A program made the position numbers and the translations under genes. The notes under the pieces are model-generated. The model made no database searches. It worked only from the letters and a program-made list of their open reading frames with translations, and was not told the origin of the DNA. This document shows, in pieces, positions 9,057 through 19,000 of a stretch of 63,541 bases of DNA (position 1 is the stretch's first letter; each line of letters opens with the position of its first letter). The stretch is taken from positions 1 to 63,541 of the forward strand of contig NZ_JASZ02000012.1 of the NCBI RefSeq assembly GCF_000735695.2, written 5' to 3'. This DNA is from Kaistella haifensis DSM 19056 (lineage in GTDB: Bacteria > Bacteroidota > Bacteroidia > Flavobacteriales > Weeksellaceae).

Positions 9057-11150
9057 ATGAAAACAATCATTGCAGAAAAACCAAGCGTAGCAAGGGAAAT
9101 AGCCGGACTTGTGGGAGCATCCGATAAAAAGGACGGCTACCTGACAGGTAGCGGCTATTTTGTTACGTGGGCATTTGGTCATTTGATAGGACTGGGAATG
9201 CCCGAAGACTACGGGATTTCGGGATTTGACAAAGCATCCCTGCCAATATTGCCCAACCCCTTTTTATTGACCGTTCGCAAGGTCAAAAAGGACAAAGGGT
9301 ACACCGCCGATACTGGCGCATTAAAGCAACTGAAAGTCATTGAGCAGCTTTTCAAGCTAAGCAACAGCATCATCGTTGCTACCGATGCAGGTCGTGAGGG
9401 CGAACTCATTTTCAGGTACATTTATGAATACCTGAAATGCAGCAAACCTTTTGAACGCCTTTGGATAAGTTCACTTACAGAAAAGGCAATAAAGCAGGGC
9501 TTTGACAACCTAAAAGACGGGGCAGCATTTGCCGGACTGTACCAGGCAGCACAAGGCAGAAGTCGTGCCGACTGGCTTGTGGGCATTAATGCTACGCAGG
9601 CATTGAGCATTGCCGCAGGTAACGGTATCTATTCGCTCGGAAGAGTGCAAACACCTACATTGGCTTTGATATGTAAACGCTACCTCGACAATAAGAATTT
9701 CACGGTTAAGAAATACTGGCAGATACAATTATCACACAATAAAGCACAGGTTGATTTCAAAAGTATTTCCGCAACCAAATGGGACGAAAAGCAGCTTGCC
9801 GATGATACCCTTAAAGCTATTCAGCGTGGCGCAACGCCTACCGTTAGCTCGGTAGAAACTAAAAGCGTTACAGAACAACCGCCCTTGCTTTTCGACCTGA
9901 CAGGCTTACAAAAGGAAGCCAATAAAAGGCTGAAATTATCTGCTGAAGCAACGCTCAATATTGCACAAAGCCTGTACGAAAAGAAGTTTATCACTTACCC
10001 ACGTACCGGAAGCAAATACATCCCTGAAGATATGTGGGCAGAAATTCCAACCCTTGTGCGTGCATTACAGAACCGTGAAGATTGCAAGCAAGCCCTTACC
10101 AAAATCAAATGGGGACGGTTCAACAAACGTATCGTGAATGACCTCCGTGTAACGGACCATCACGGTTTGTTGATTACGGACAAAGTGCCGTCCGTACTCA
10201 ATGCAGACGAAAACAAGATTTATAATATGATTGCGCTCCGGTTACTTGAAGCCATATCACAAGCCTGTGTCAAAGAAATAACCGATGTATCATTACAGGT
10301 ATTGCATTACGACTTTACGGCAAAAGGCTGTAAAATTCAGGAAGCGGGTTGGCGTTCCATTAAAGGGAGTTTTACAGACGATGGCGAAGACCCAGTGCAG
10401 GAACTACCTGAACTGCATAAAGGCGACGAACTTGCCATAAAGGAAGCCGCCGTTTTGGAAAAGCAGACCAAACCGCCAGTGCTTTACACCGAAGCCGGGC
10501 TTTTGTCGGCTATGGAAACCGCAGGGAAAGAAATCGAAAACGAGGAAGAACGAAAAGCCCTCAAAAATATCGGTATCGGTACGCCCGCAACAAGAGCCGC
10601 CATTATCGAAACCCTGTTTACCCGCAATTATATCGAACGTGATAAACGTTCCTTAATCCCTACGGAAAAAGGATTGCAGGTGTACGGGCTTGTCAAAGAC
10701 CGGAAAATTGCGGATGTGGCAATGACCGCCGAATGGGAACTGGCATTGCAGAAAATCGAGAACAACGAAGCGGATGCCGGAACGTTCCAAAAGGAAATGG
10801 AAGCCTATGCCAAATCCATTACCGATGAATTGCTGCAAACTTCCATTGCAAGCACCAACCAACCCAAACTGACCTGCCCTAAATGCAAAAGTCAGCAGCT
10901 TATTATCCGTGACAAGATTGTGAAATGCCCTGATGAGGCTTGTAACTGGGTACAGTTCCGCACCGTCTGCGGTGTACAAATCAGTATCGAAAACATAACA
11001 AGCCTTGTCAATAAAGGCAAAACCTCTCTTATCAAAGGAATGACAAGCAAAGCCGGAAAGAAATTCGATGCGTACATCGTACTGAAAGAAAACGCCGAAA
11101 GTTCCTTTGAGTTTGAGAAAAATAAAAGCACAAAACGCAATGGAAAATAA
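9057..11150 (+). CDS. topB: Type IA DNA topoisomerase III (Exc)
   Basis: 697 residues. The Toprim domain opens the protein (IAEKPSVAREIAG, then TDAGREGELIFR around residue 105), the catalytic tyrosine is Y314 in FITYPRTGSKYIP, and YTEAGLLSAMETAGKE plus GIGTPATRAAIIETL are the usual late motifs. A Cys cluster near the C-terminus (CPKCKS, then CPDEACNW) resembles a topoisomerase zinc ribbon. It relaxes supercoils and resolves single-strand-linked DNA. The homologue Exc in CTnDOT is an active topoisomerase in the excision operon. The gene overlaps the next one. Confidence 0.92.
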   Translation: MKTIIAEKPSVAREIAGLVGASDKKDGYLTGSGYFVTWAFGHLIGLGMPEDYGISGFDKASLPILPNPFLLTVRKVKKDKGYTADTGALKQLKVIEQLFKLSNSIIVATDAGREGELIFRYIYEYLKCSKPFERLWISSLTEKAIKQGFDNLKDGAAFAGLYQAAQGRSRADWLVGINATQALSIAAGNGIYSLGRVQTPTLALICKRYLDNKNFTVKKYWQIQLSHNKAQVDFKSISATKWDEKQLADDTLKAIQRGATPTVSSVETKSVTEQPPLLFDLTGLQKEANKRLKLSAEATLNIAQSLYEKKFITYPRTGSKYIPEDMWAEIPTLVRALQNREDCKQALTKIKWGRFNKRIVNDLRVTDHHGLLITDKVPSVLNADENKIYNMIALRLLEAISQACVKEITDVSLQVLHYDFTAKGCKIQEAGWRSIKGSFTDDGEDPVQELPELHKGDELAIKEAAVLEKQTKPPVLYTEAGLLSAMETAGKEIENEEERKALKNIGIGTPATRAAIIETLFTRNYIERDKRSLIPTEKGLQVYGLVKDRKIADVAMTAEWELALQKIENNEADAGTFQKEMEAYAKSITDELLQTSIASTNQPKLTCPKCKSQQLIIRDKIVKCPDEACNWVQFRTVCGVQISIENITSLVNKGKTSLIKGMTSKAGKKFDAYIVLKENAESSFEFEKNKSTKRNGK

Positions 11151-12021
11151 ACCGTCAATCGTACCCAAAGAAATCAGGAACCTGATTTATACCATCCGAG
11201 GCAAACAGGTAATGTTGGATAGTGACCTCGCTGCCTTATATCAAGTAGAAACAAAGAACCTGAACAAAGCCGTAAAAAGAAATATTGAGCGTTTTCCTGT
11301 ATCATTCTGCTTTCAACTGACCGAAGAGGAAGTTGAAAACTTGAGGTTCCAAATTGGAACCTCAAGTTTAAATTACGGCGGCAGACGTTATTTGCCCTAT
11401 GTTTTTACCGAACAAGGCGTTGCAATGGCATCTGCCATACTCCGTTCAGATATAGCCGTTAAAATGAGTGTGGAAATAATGGAAGCCTTTGTAGAAATGC
11501 GGCGTATGCTCATTAGCAACGCTTCTTTGTTTCATCGTTTGGATAATATCGAGTTAAAGCAACTGGAAGCCGACCAAAAATTTGAAGAGATTTTTAAGGC
11601 TTTGGAAAGCGACAAGCTCCACAGTGAAAAAGGCATTTTCTACGACGGACAGGTATTTGATGCCTACGCCTTTGTTTCCGATATTATCCGAAGTGCAAAA
11701 AACTCCATTATCCTATTGGATAATTATGTGGACGATACGGTGCTGACCTTATTGGGAAAACGCAATGACAATGTAACCGCCACTATCTATACCAAAAATA
11801 TCGGCAATCAGTTACGGCTGGATATGCAACGGTACAACAGCCAATATCCTCCCATTGAAATAGAGATTTTTTCCGATGCTCACGACCGATTTTTGATTAT
11901 TGACCATACGGAACTCTACCATATCGGAGCTTCCCTTAAAGACCTGGGCAAAAAATGGTTTGCCTTTTCGAGAATGGATATTGAGGTTGGCACGATGCTA
12001 CAAATTTTACATAATCCATAG
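11140..12021 (+). CDS. ORF6N-domain protein with a PLD-like C-terminal half
   Basis: 293 residues from the ATG at 11140, overlapping the end of topB by 11 bases. The N-terminal 110 residues are an ORF6N domain (IRGKQVMLDSDLAALYQVETKNLNKAVKRN, then YGGRRYLPYVFTEQGVAMAS), a DNA-binding module common in phage antirepressor-like proteins. A coiled segment follows, then a domain ending in HDRFLIID (starting at residue 248), which keeps the spacing of the phospholipase-D motif HxKxxxxD with Arg in place of Lys. Only one such motif is visible, so catalysis is doubtful. Role unknown; co-transcription with the excision genes suggests a regulatory or DNA-processing job. Confidence 0.8.
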   Translation: MENKPSIVPKEIRNLIYTIRGKQVMLDSDLAALYQVETKNLNKAVKRNIERFPVSFCFQLTEEEVENLRFQIGTSSLNYGGRRYLPYVFTEQGVAMASAILRSDIAVKMSVEIMEAFVEMRRMLISNASLFHRLDNIELKQLEADQKFEEIFKALESDKLHSEKGIFYDGQVFDAYAFVSDIIRSAKNSIILLDNYVDDTVLTLLGKRNDNVTATIYTKNIGNQLRLDMQRYNSQYPPIEIEIFSDAHDRFLIIDHTELYHIGASLKDLGKKWFAFSRMDIEVGTMLQILHNP

Positions 12022-12165
12022 AATGAACCTCAGAATATTCAGAGGGCTTTGTAGCTGCTATTTGATTAGTTCAGTTATTTTGATATTGGTTTGAAACAAT
12101 ACAAAAAAATTAAATAGAATATTTCAAAATTCTTACTCTTTTAAAACTTGCATAATTCGTCCTTT

Positions 12166-13068
12166 TTATAGGTGTTGTCCTATATGTCCGATTAAAATTT
12201 TTCCGTTTTGTATATTCGGCAACCCTTCGTGAAAATAAATTCTTCTGTCATTAGAGTAAGCATTACTCGTGTCACTATAACAAAGTTTCAAATGAGGCTC
12301 GCAACAAACTTCTTCGGCTTCGTTCAGACTGTTTTTGAAACTGAATGTAAAATCGGGTTTACGTGCTGCATTACCTTCTAAAGATGCTGTTTCGTCTAAC
12401 GCGGCAGTAGTTGAAAATACTTCCAATATCTGTGTTCTGTTTCTGTTTGTTGTGTCAATATTTTTTAATTTGTCATTAAGAGCTGATAAATGATAGACAA
12501 TCTTCTTTGGACAATCATTAAGTATGGCTCTAATGCTTTCACGATTGCGTTCGTGGAAGAAAAGATTCGGAAAATACTTGATACACTCGTCAATGTAAAA
12601 ATTTTCATTCTTAGGATACAATCCCAAAAAGTGCCGTCTGAAATCAAACCAACCGTTTAAGTGATAAACTATTTGAAGTTCAGGATTTACATTTGCGACG
12701 GGATTGAACGCAATTAAACCGTGACAAAGATTCTCATCGTGTTCAGGCAAAAGAACTTCTATGACTTCCTGTGAAGTAGTGTTTGTTGTGGCAGACTCAA
12801 CGATAATTCTTTGCAACGCATTGTAAACATCACGGTCAATATGTGTTTTTGCCACTTGCGGATTGAACAATAAATCAGAAAGCAAAACTCCATTCAAAAA
12901 ATTCACATTGTAAATATCGGGGTGAACAAGAATCTTATTCGTATCGTTATGTTTTCGGATATGAACAAAATCTTCTGCAAGTGTTTTTGTTTTAGTTTCA
13001 ATTTCTGATGTTGCCAAATTTGTATTGTTGGCGAATGATTCCGCTACTATGTATAACTCTGCAACCAT
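12166..13068 (-). CDS. Unknown third gene of a DUF262/ATPase defence-like cassette
   Basis: 300 residues, no recognised domain. It begins five bases after the ATPase gene stops and is the last gene of the three-gene minus-strand operon. Visible features are KPDFTF (residues 237-242), CCEPHLKL (255-262), RRIYFHEG (275-282) and a terminal GHIGQHL (294-300). Spacing of D239 and E257 with K261 recalls nuclease-like D...E...K arrangements, but this is inference. The C-terminal Gly/His-rich end looks conserved-type rather than random. A role as effector or partner of the upstream ATPase is suggested only by context. Confidence 0.7.
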   Translation of the reverse strand: MVAELYIVAESFANNTNLATSEIETKTKTLAEDFVHIRKHNDTNKILVHPDIYNVNFLNGVLLSDLLFNPQVAKTHIDRDVYNALQRIIVESATTNTTSQEVIEVLLPEHDENLCHGLIAFNPVANVNPELQIVYHLNGWFDFRRHFLGLYPKNENFYIDECIKYFPNLFFHERNRESIRAILNDCPKKIVYHLSALNDKLKNIDTTNRNRTQILEVFSTTAALDETASLEGNAARKPDFTFSFKNSLNEAEEVCCEPHLKLCYSDTSNAYSNDRRIYFHEGLPNIQNGKILIGHIGQHL

Positions 13069-13073
13069 AGGAT

Positions 13074-14225
13074 TTACTTTGAAAATCTAAAAATGTTTGC
13101 CAAATCAATTTCCTGCTGGTCAAAAAATCCTTCTGGCCAATTTTCGATTTTTCCTTTTTCATCAACTGACAAAGTATTAGGCGTAAACCCCTCGTTGAAG
13201 TAAGTGATGGAAATGTCGTTATGGGAAATTTTTACTTCTGGGTTTAAAGCACAAACTCGCAAACCATTCAAAATATGTTCACTGTGTGATTCAATAAAAA
13301 CCTGCACACCACACGACGCAACTTTTGCGAAGAACTCTGTGATTTTTGATTGCGCTCTTGGGTGTAAGTGAGCTTCAGGATTTTCTACAATAATTATATC
13401 TCCTTCTTTTGCAATTAAACCCGTCAAAACCAATGGTAAAATGTAACTATATCCAAATCCAACATTATTTGGTTTGTAACTGTAAGAATTTTTCCTACTA
13501 TTTATCAGTAGAGATAAAACGCTACTTTGTTTATCTTTACCGATGATTTCAATTTTTGCACCTTCTAAAATATAGTTTAACCATTCTTCTGTTTGCTGAA
13601 TTACAGATTTTGAGTCTTGCCCTAAATATAAATTGTCGTTTACTAATGGCAACTTATCTGAATTGTGCAATATGTTTATACTGTGTTCGCCAGTAGTACC
13701 TACGTGTATAAATTCAGGCAGATTGGTTTTGTCAACATACTTAACTGGTCCTAGACGGTCAGCACTCACAAAGTGAATTTTTCTAAGAATATCGGCAAGA
13801 ATTATAACATTTTCGTTTTGCTCTTTTGTCGCTTTTTGTTGTGTGCTTACTATATCTTTTGAATCAATTATTGAAATCTCTTGTAAGTCTGCGAGCAAAG
13901 CATCTGTTTCATTTTCCGTATATTCAAATTTTGCTTCTTTAAGAAGAGCAGAGTAAAATTTTAAATTGAATTGTATATTTTTTTCTCTTGTAGTTTCGCT
14001 GTTCTTAATGTCATCAAAGTTCCCAAGTTGAACAAATTCATCATTAATGAACAGTTGTTTAAGGTCAGAATTTTTACGTGCAGATTGCGATAGAATAAGA
14101 AACGTTTGAAGCAATGAAGATTTTCCTCTGCCGTTTATCCCCGTGAGTAAATTTAGTTTTGAAAAATTAAACAATGGTGAATTTTGAAAACATTTGAAGT
14201 TTTGTATCTGTAATCCTTTAATCAT
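13074..14225 (-). CDS. AAA ATPase with DUF3696-like C-terminus
   Basis: 383 residues. It is an SMC/ABC-type ATPase: IQNFKCFQ at the start, Walker A GINGRGKSS (29-37), Walker B IIIVENPEAHLHPRAQ around residues 270-290 and a switch region VFIESHSEHILNGLR typical of the DUF3696/OLD-like AAA group. The gene overlaps the end of the DUF262 gene by four bases (ATGA), so the two are translationally coupled. Such ATPases are frequent sensor or motor parts of antiphage systems. Base composition is lower in GC than the surrounding ICE core, consistent with a cargo insert. Confidence 0.88.
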   Translation of the reverse strand: MIKGLQIQNFKCFQNSPLFNFSKLNLLTGINGRGKSSLLQTFLILSQSARKNSDLKQLFINDEFVQLGNFDDIKNSETTREKNIQFNLKFYSALLKEAKFEYTENETDALLADLQEISIIDSKDIVSTQQKATKEQNENVIILADILRKIHFVSADRLGPVKYVDKTNLPEFIHVGTTGEHSINILHNSDKLPLVNDNLYLGQDSKSVIQQTEEWLNYILEGAKIEIIGKDKQSSVLSLLINSRKNSYSYKPNNVGFGYSYILPLVLTGLIAKEGDIIIVENPEAHLHPRAQSKITEFFAKVASCGVQVFIESHSEHILNGLRVCALNPEVKISHNDISITYFNEGFTPNTLSVDEKGKIENWPEGFFDQQEIDLANIFRFSK

Positions 14226-15328
14226 TTTGTATCTTTTTCTAAAAGTTCATATGCTAATCTGAATCTATCAAGAACTTTTGTTTTGTTTCCTGTAGATTTA
14301 GTAACAGATTCATAATAAACATCATTGTTAATTAATTCAGCATAATTTTCTTCAATTTGGGTTATATTCTTTTCAAGAAACTCATCGTTTTTTGATGCTA
14401 TATAATTACAGACCGATTCTAATATGGCAGTATTAATTGTTCCTCTTGTTTGTTCTGTTGGTATTCTGAAATTTCGGTTTCCCCAAATCTGAAAAGACCA
14501 TTTCATAACCCTCTCAAAATCGGCTTTCATTTTTTCAATTCTGCTGTCGTCAAGTTTGTTGATTCGCTTCATTGCTGTTTCAACATAATCGCTCATATCT
14601 CCTGTATATTCATCTTGATAATTAAACCACCGAAAAGCCAAATAACGCAAAACCGCTTCTCGGTCTTTCATCCTTGTGTCTTTAATACCCCAATTTATTG
14701 CTTCTTTAAAATACTGTTGTTCTGAAAGTTCTTTCAAAAGTTTAGTCGAGTTACCAATAAAAATGCAATTGCGAACCTCTTGTCTATTTAATTGTGTCCC
14801 ACCAGTATTGATTCGGTTGAATAAATCGTAAATAACAACCATTGGCGTAGAAGGTTTCAAAACAAAAATTGTAAGTTTTTTGTCCTCAAACTTTGAACGA
14901 AGTGTTTCTGGTAAACTTTGGAATGTTTCACCGTTATATTTTGGCAATGCTTCAAGCCCTCCCAAAGTAATTTTACCCGAATAAAATTGACTAAGTGCAG
15001 TTGTCCTTTGCAACCCATCAATGACAATGTACTGCGCCTCTTTTGTTTCATTTAAGTAAATCGGTGGTAACGGAAAATTTAATAAAATTGATTCGATGAA
15101 TTTACTTTTTTGTGTATTATTCCATACCTGATTCCTTTGAAAATCTGGCTGAACAACTATTTTCCCTTTTTCAAGTTGTCTTAAATACTCAAAAATTGAA
15201 AATGGAGCTTCTCCAATTTCAATTTCTGTATAAGCTGGGTCATAAGGATATAAACCGCCATCAGTTTTGCCATCTTCTAGCTCTGTGTCCTTGTCAAATT
15301 CTATTATATCGTTTAATGGTTCTGCCAT
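14222..15328 (-). CDS. DUF262 (GmrSD-type) protein
   Basis: 368 residues. The DUF262 signature is complete: PDFQR (61-65), KSKFIESILLNFPLPPIYL, IDGLQRTTAL (103-112) and FNRINTGGTQLNRQEVRN around residue 170. The DGLQR motif is the ParB-like nucleotide-handling signature of GmrS-type proteins, which in type IV restriction enzymes power or license a nuclease. No HNH nuclease (GmrD/DUF1524) is fused. First gene of the three-gene operon; the promoter lies in 15329-15602. Together with the ATPase it recalls three-gene defence systems that combine DUF262 with DUF3696, such as Menshen, but membership was not tested. Confidence 0.88.
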   Translation of the reverse strand: MAEPLNDIIEFDKDTELEDGKTDGGLYPYDPAYTEIEIGEAPFSIFEYLRQLEKGKIVVQPDFQRNQVWNNTQKSKFIESILLNFPLPPIYLNETKEAQYIVIDGLQRTTALSQFYSGKITLGGLEALPKYNGETFQSLPETLRSKFEDKKLTIFVLKPSTPMVVIYDLFNRINTGGTQLNRQEVRNCIFIGNSTKLLKELSEQQYFKEAINWGIKDTRMKDREAVLRYLAFRWFNYQDEYTGDMSDYVETAMKRINKLDDSRIEKMKADFERVMKWSFQIWGNRNFRIPTEQTRGTINTAILESVCNYIASKNDEFLEKNITQIEENYAELINNDVYYESVTKSTGNKTKVLDRFRLAYELLEKDTK

Positions 15329-15503
15329 TTTACTTTGGTTCTAAATATTACAAATATAGTATTTTATGTGCTTATAATTTTCATTCATAGAGGGATAGAC
15401 ATATTCCCAATATAATTGGTGATTATGTTAAAATTAGGCTGAATTACAATACTTATTTTCCCAAAAGTACAAATTAAATTCCTCCCTACTAACAACCTTA
15501 CGC

Positions 15504-15536
15504 CAAATCCCGCCACTCAACGCCAAACCCTACCAC
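15504..15536 (+). promoter_or_regulatory. Recurring 33-base ICE element, copy before DUF1896
   Basis: Begins CAAATCCCGCCACTCAACGC and ends CCTACCAC. It matches the copy upstream of traA at 27 of 33 positions and lies 66 bases upstream of the DUF1896 start codon. The rest of the 274-base gap (15329-15602) is the divergent promoter region for the defence cassette; nothing else stands out. Confidence 0.6.
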
Positions 15537-15602
15537 ATTCTCAAAGGCATTCGCTCCCGCATCTAATTTTAGAATTTAAGTAAAATTCTAAACAAATAAA
15601 GT

Positions 15603-16040
15603 ATGGATGTACAGCAAAAAGACCTGTCGTATTTCAGATTACGACTGCAAGAATTATTAAACAGCAGCTTTCCCGAAAAGGCACACGACCAAAAATTTAT
15701 AGACCAACGGTCTTCGTGGGCTGCCAATGCTTATGAGGGTGCTTTCCGTTCGGGAAACGCCGTTGAGCAATGCGACGAAATAGCCAATTACATACTTTTT
15801 GAGGGCTTGCACTTCTCCAAGTTCGACACGGTTTTCAAAGTGGTATGCAATGAGTTTGATACCATAATGGCAGACGAGGAACTGCGACTGTTCGCCCTGA
15901 AAATGTTCCCTGTATGTGAGCCTGTTTTCGCAGGATACAAATTAACCGATGATTTCGCCTATGGGTATGAGTTTGATGTACTCTACACCGAACTGACTGG
16001 AACCATCTCAATATGGATTGAGGAAAATGGGCTTCAGTAA
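15603..16040 (+). CDS. DUF1896-family protein
   Basis: 145 residues, acidic. It has the family pattern [20 protein letters not shown], then [45 protein letters not shown]1896 proteins are nearly always encoded directly in front of the giant helicase of Bacteroidota conjugative elements, as here, where the two genes overlap slightly. Function unknown; an accessory of the helicase is plausible. Confidence 0.8.
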   Translation: MDVQQKDLSYFRLRLQELLNSSFPEKAHDQKFIDQRSSWAANAYEGAFRSGNAVEQCDEIANYILFEGLHFSKFDTVFKVVCNEFDTIMADEELRLFALKMFPVCEPVFAGYKLTDDFAYGYEFDVLYTELTGTISIWIEENGLQ

Positions 16041-19000
16041 ACGGTTCCATCTCCAACAGAATATTGATGCCCTGCGAATTGTTTTTAAACTGGAAAAGGA
16101 GAAACGGCAAGCCACCGTAGGCGAAAGACTGCTAATGATGCGATACAACGGATTTGGCGGTCTTAAATTCGTTCTGAACCCCATAGAAAACGAAATAGAT
16201 ATCAATCATTGGAGAAAAACAGAACACGACCTTTTTCCACTCACGCAGGAACTCCACCAACTACTCAAAGAAAATTCCCAAGACGATAAGCAATACCGCA
16301 GGTATGTGGACAGTATGAAAAGTTCCGTACTGACGGCTTTTTATACACCGCCAAAGGTTATAGATGCCATTTCATCTGCCTTGCGGGATAATGGTCTGCA
16401 CATTGATAAATTCCTCGAACCCTCCGCAGGTATCGGTTCATTCATCCAATCCTTTTCGGAAAATCAGAAAGCAAGTGTTACCGCTTATGAAAAGGACTTG
16501 CTTACAGGCAAGATTTTAAAGCAGCTTTACCCCGATAGCAATATCCGTATAAACGGTTTTGAAGAAATCCCCGAAAGGGAACAAAACAGCTATGATATAA
16601 TTGCCAGTAATATCCCTTTTGGCGATACTTCCGTATTCGATTTATCCTTTTCCCGAAGCAGGGACGATGCCAAAGTACAGGCTGCCCGAAGCATACACAA
16701 TTACTTTTTTCTGAAAGGTGCTGATATGCTCCGTGAGGGTGGTTTGTTGGCTTACATCACTTCGCAGGGCATTCTGAATAGCCCTAAGAACGAACCCATA
16801 CGCAGGGCGTTGATGCAGGATAATAATTTGGTTTCGGTTGTAAGACTGCCCAACAATCTGTTTACCGAATATGCAGGTACGGAAGTGGGCAGCGACCTGA
16901 TTATCCTGCAAAAAAATACGGCAAAACAAAATCTGACCGACAGGGAAGATCTGTTTTGCCAAAGCAAGCCAACCGAATACAATACGCCGGGCAATGCGCT
17001 CTTTCAGGACGGTACAAGAATTATCCATACCGACCAAAAATTAGATACCGACCCATACGGTCAACCTGCCTTAATCTATACGCATAAAGACGGTGTTGAG
17101 GGTATTGCCAAAGATTTGAAACAAATGCTTTCCGAAGATTTAGGGAACCATCTGAATTTGAATTTATACAAAGGCGAACGCAATGATGAGCCTATGATAC
17201 AAATTCCGATTGAACCAAAGGTTACACCTCCGGTCATAGACCCTGCAATCGTTCAGCAAAAACCGCAGCTTATAACCACTCCGGTAGTCCATCAGGAAAG
17301 CCCACAGGAACTAAAACAACTAAGCATTTTTGACCTGTTTGAAAGTGCGGGTGAGCCTGTAATGGTGCTTGCTCCACCTAAAAGAACTACCCAAAACAAA
17401 AGGCAAAGTAGTAATAAAAGAAGAGGCACAATAGGTCGTCAACCCGACCTGTTCAGCAGTGCCAGGCAGCAACCTTATACACCGCTAAAATCCAATGGTG
17501 CTACCAATGGAAAAAGCCAAGTAAACAGCAAAAAACAGGAAGCCATCGGCGACCTGTTTTCACAAATAAACGGCAATGGCCAGTCTGATAAGACTGCCAT
17601 TCCCGTTACCGATATTAACACCGTTCCTGAACCTGCTCCGTATAGCGGCGAACTGCAATTATTCCACCGGAATGATTGCCTTGTGGTGGATAACGGTTGG
17701 GTCGGCTATTTGCAAGAGGTGGATAAGGAAGACAAAAAAGCTATCTTTCATCCATTGCAATTGCCGTCGGCACAGAAAGCAAGAGCCGAAGCCTACATAG
17801 CCGTAAGGGACAGTTATATCAACCTGTACCAAAAAGAAGCTGAAAAACAGACCGAACACAGGGAAGAACGGGAAACCCTGAACCTGCTGTACGATGCCTT
17901 TACCAAAAAATACGGCAATCTCAATACTGCCGACAATGCCAAGCTGATAAAAACAGACAGTGCAGGTAAAGAAATCCCCTATCTGGAGCGTGTCATTGGC
18001 GGCATAATCCATAAAGCGGATATTTTCAGCCGTCCCGTTAGCTTTTCTACCATTACGTTAGCAACCGACAATCCCGAAGAGGCTTTAGCTGCCTCCCTGA
18101 ACAAATACGGAAATGTGGATTTGGACTTTATGTCCGAAATCAGCAGCCTGCCTGCCGATACCCTGAAAGAAGCCCTGCACGGGCGGTTGTTCTACAATCC
18201 GCTACAACAGGAATATGAAATAGCCGAACGTTGGATTGCAGGCAACGTGGTGGAGAAAGCAGATGAAGTAAGAGCCTATCTCGAAAACTATCCCGATGAT
18301 ACCGAAGCCAAAGAAAGCCTTACCGCTTTAGAGGAAGCCCGACCAAAACGTATCGAATTTGAGGAACTGGATTTTAACCTCGGCGAACGGTGGATACCTA
18401 CCGGAATTTATGCCCGTTTCGCTTCGCATTTGTTCGATGCGGATGTACTGGTTCATTACTCCGAAAGCTCCGACGACTTTTCCGTAAAGTGTCATCAGGG
18501 CAATATGCACATTTGGGAAAAATATGCGGTCAAAGCGGAAAGCCGCACGTTTGACGGTATTGCCCTGCTTAAACACGCCCTTGTCAATACCACGCCTGAT
18601 ATTACCAAAAAAGTAATGGTTGGCGACCAAGAGGTTAAAGTACGGGATATGGAAGCCATACAAATGGCGAACACCAAGATTGACGAAATCCGTACCGCCT
18701 TTACCGACTGGCTACACGCACAGAACGATGAGTTTAAAAACAGGCTGACCGACCAGTACAACGATACCTTTAATTGTTTCGTTCGCCCAAACTATGACGG
18801 AAGCCATCAGGAATTTCCGGGATTAGACCGCAAGGGAGCAGGCATTGAAGACCTGTATTCAAGTCAAAAGGACACCGTTTGGATGATAAAGCTGAACAAC
18901 GGTGCTATCTGCGACCACGAAGTAGGCGCAGGAAAAACGCTGATAATGTGTACCGCAGCGCAGGAAATGAAGCGTTTGGGATTAGCCCATAAGCCGATGA

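Noticed and set aside
8562..9182. A 206-codon antisense frame over the DUF3945-type and topB genes
   Set aside because: A shadow of two well-supported genes on the other strand; no signal or family resemblance.
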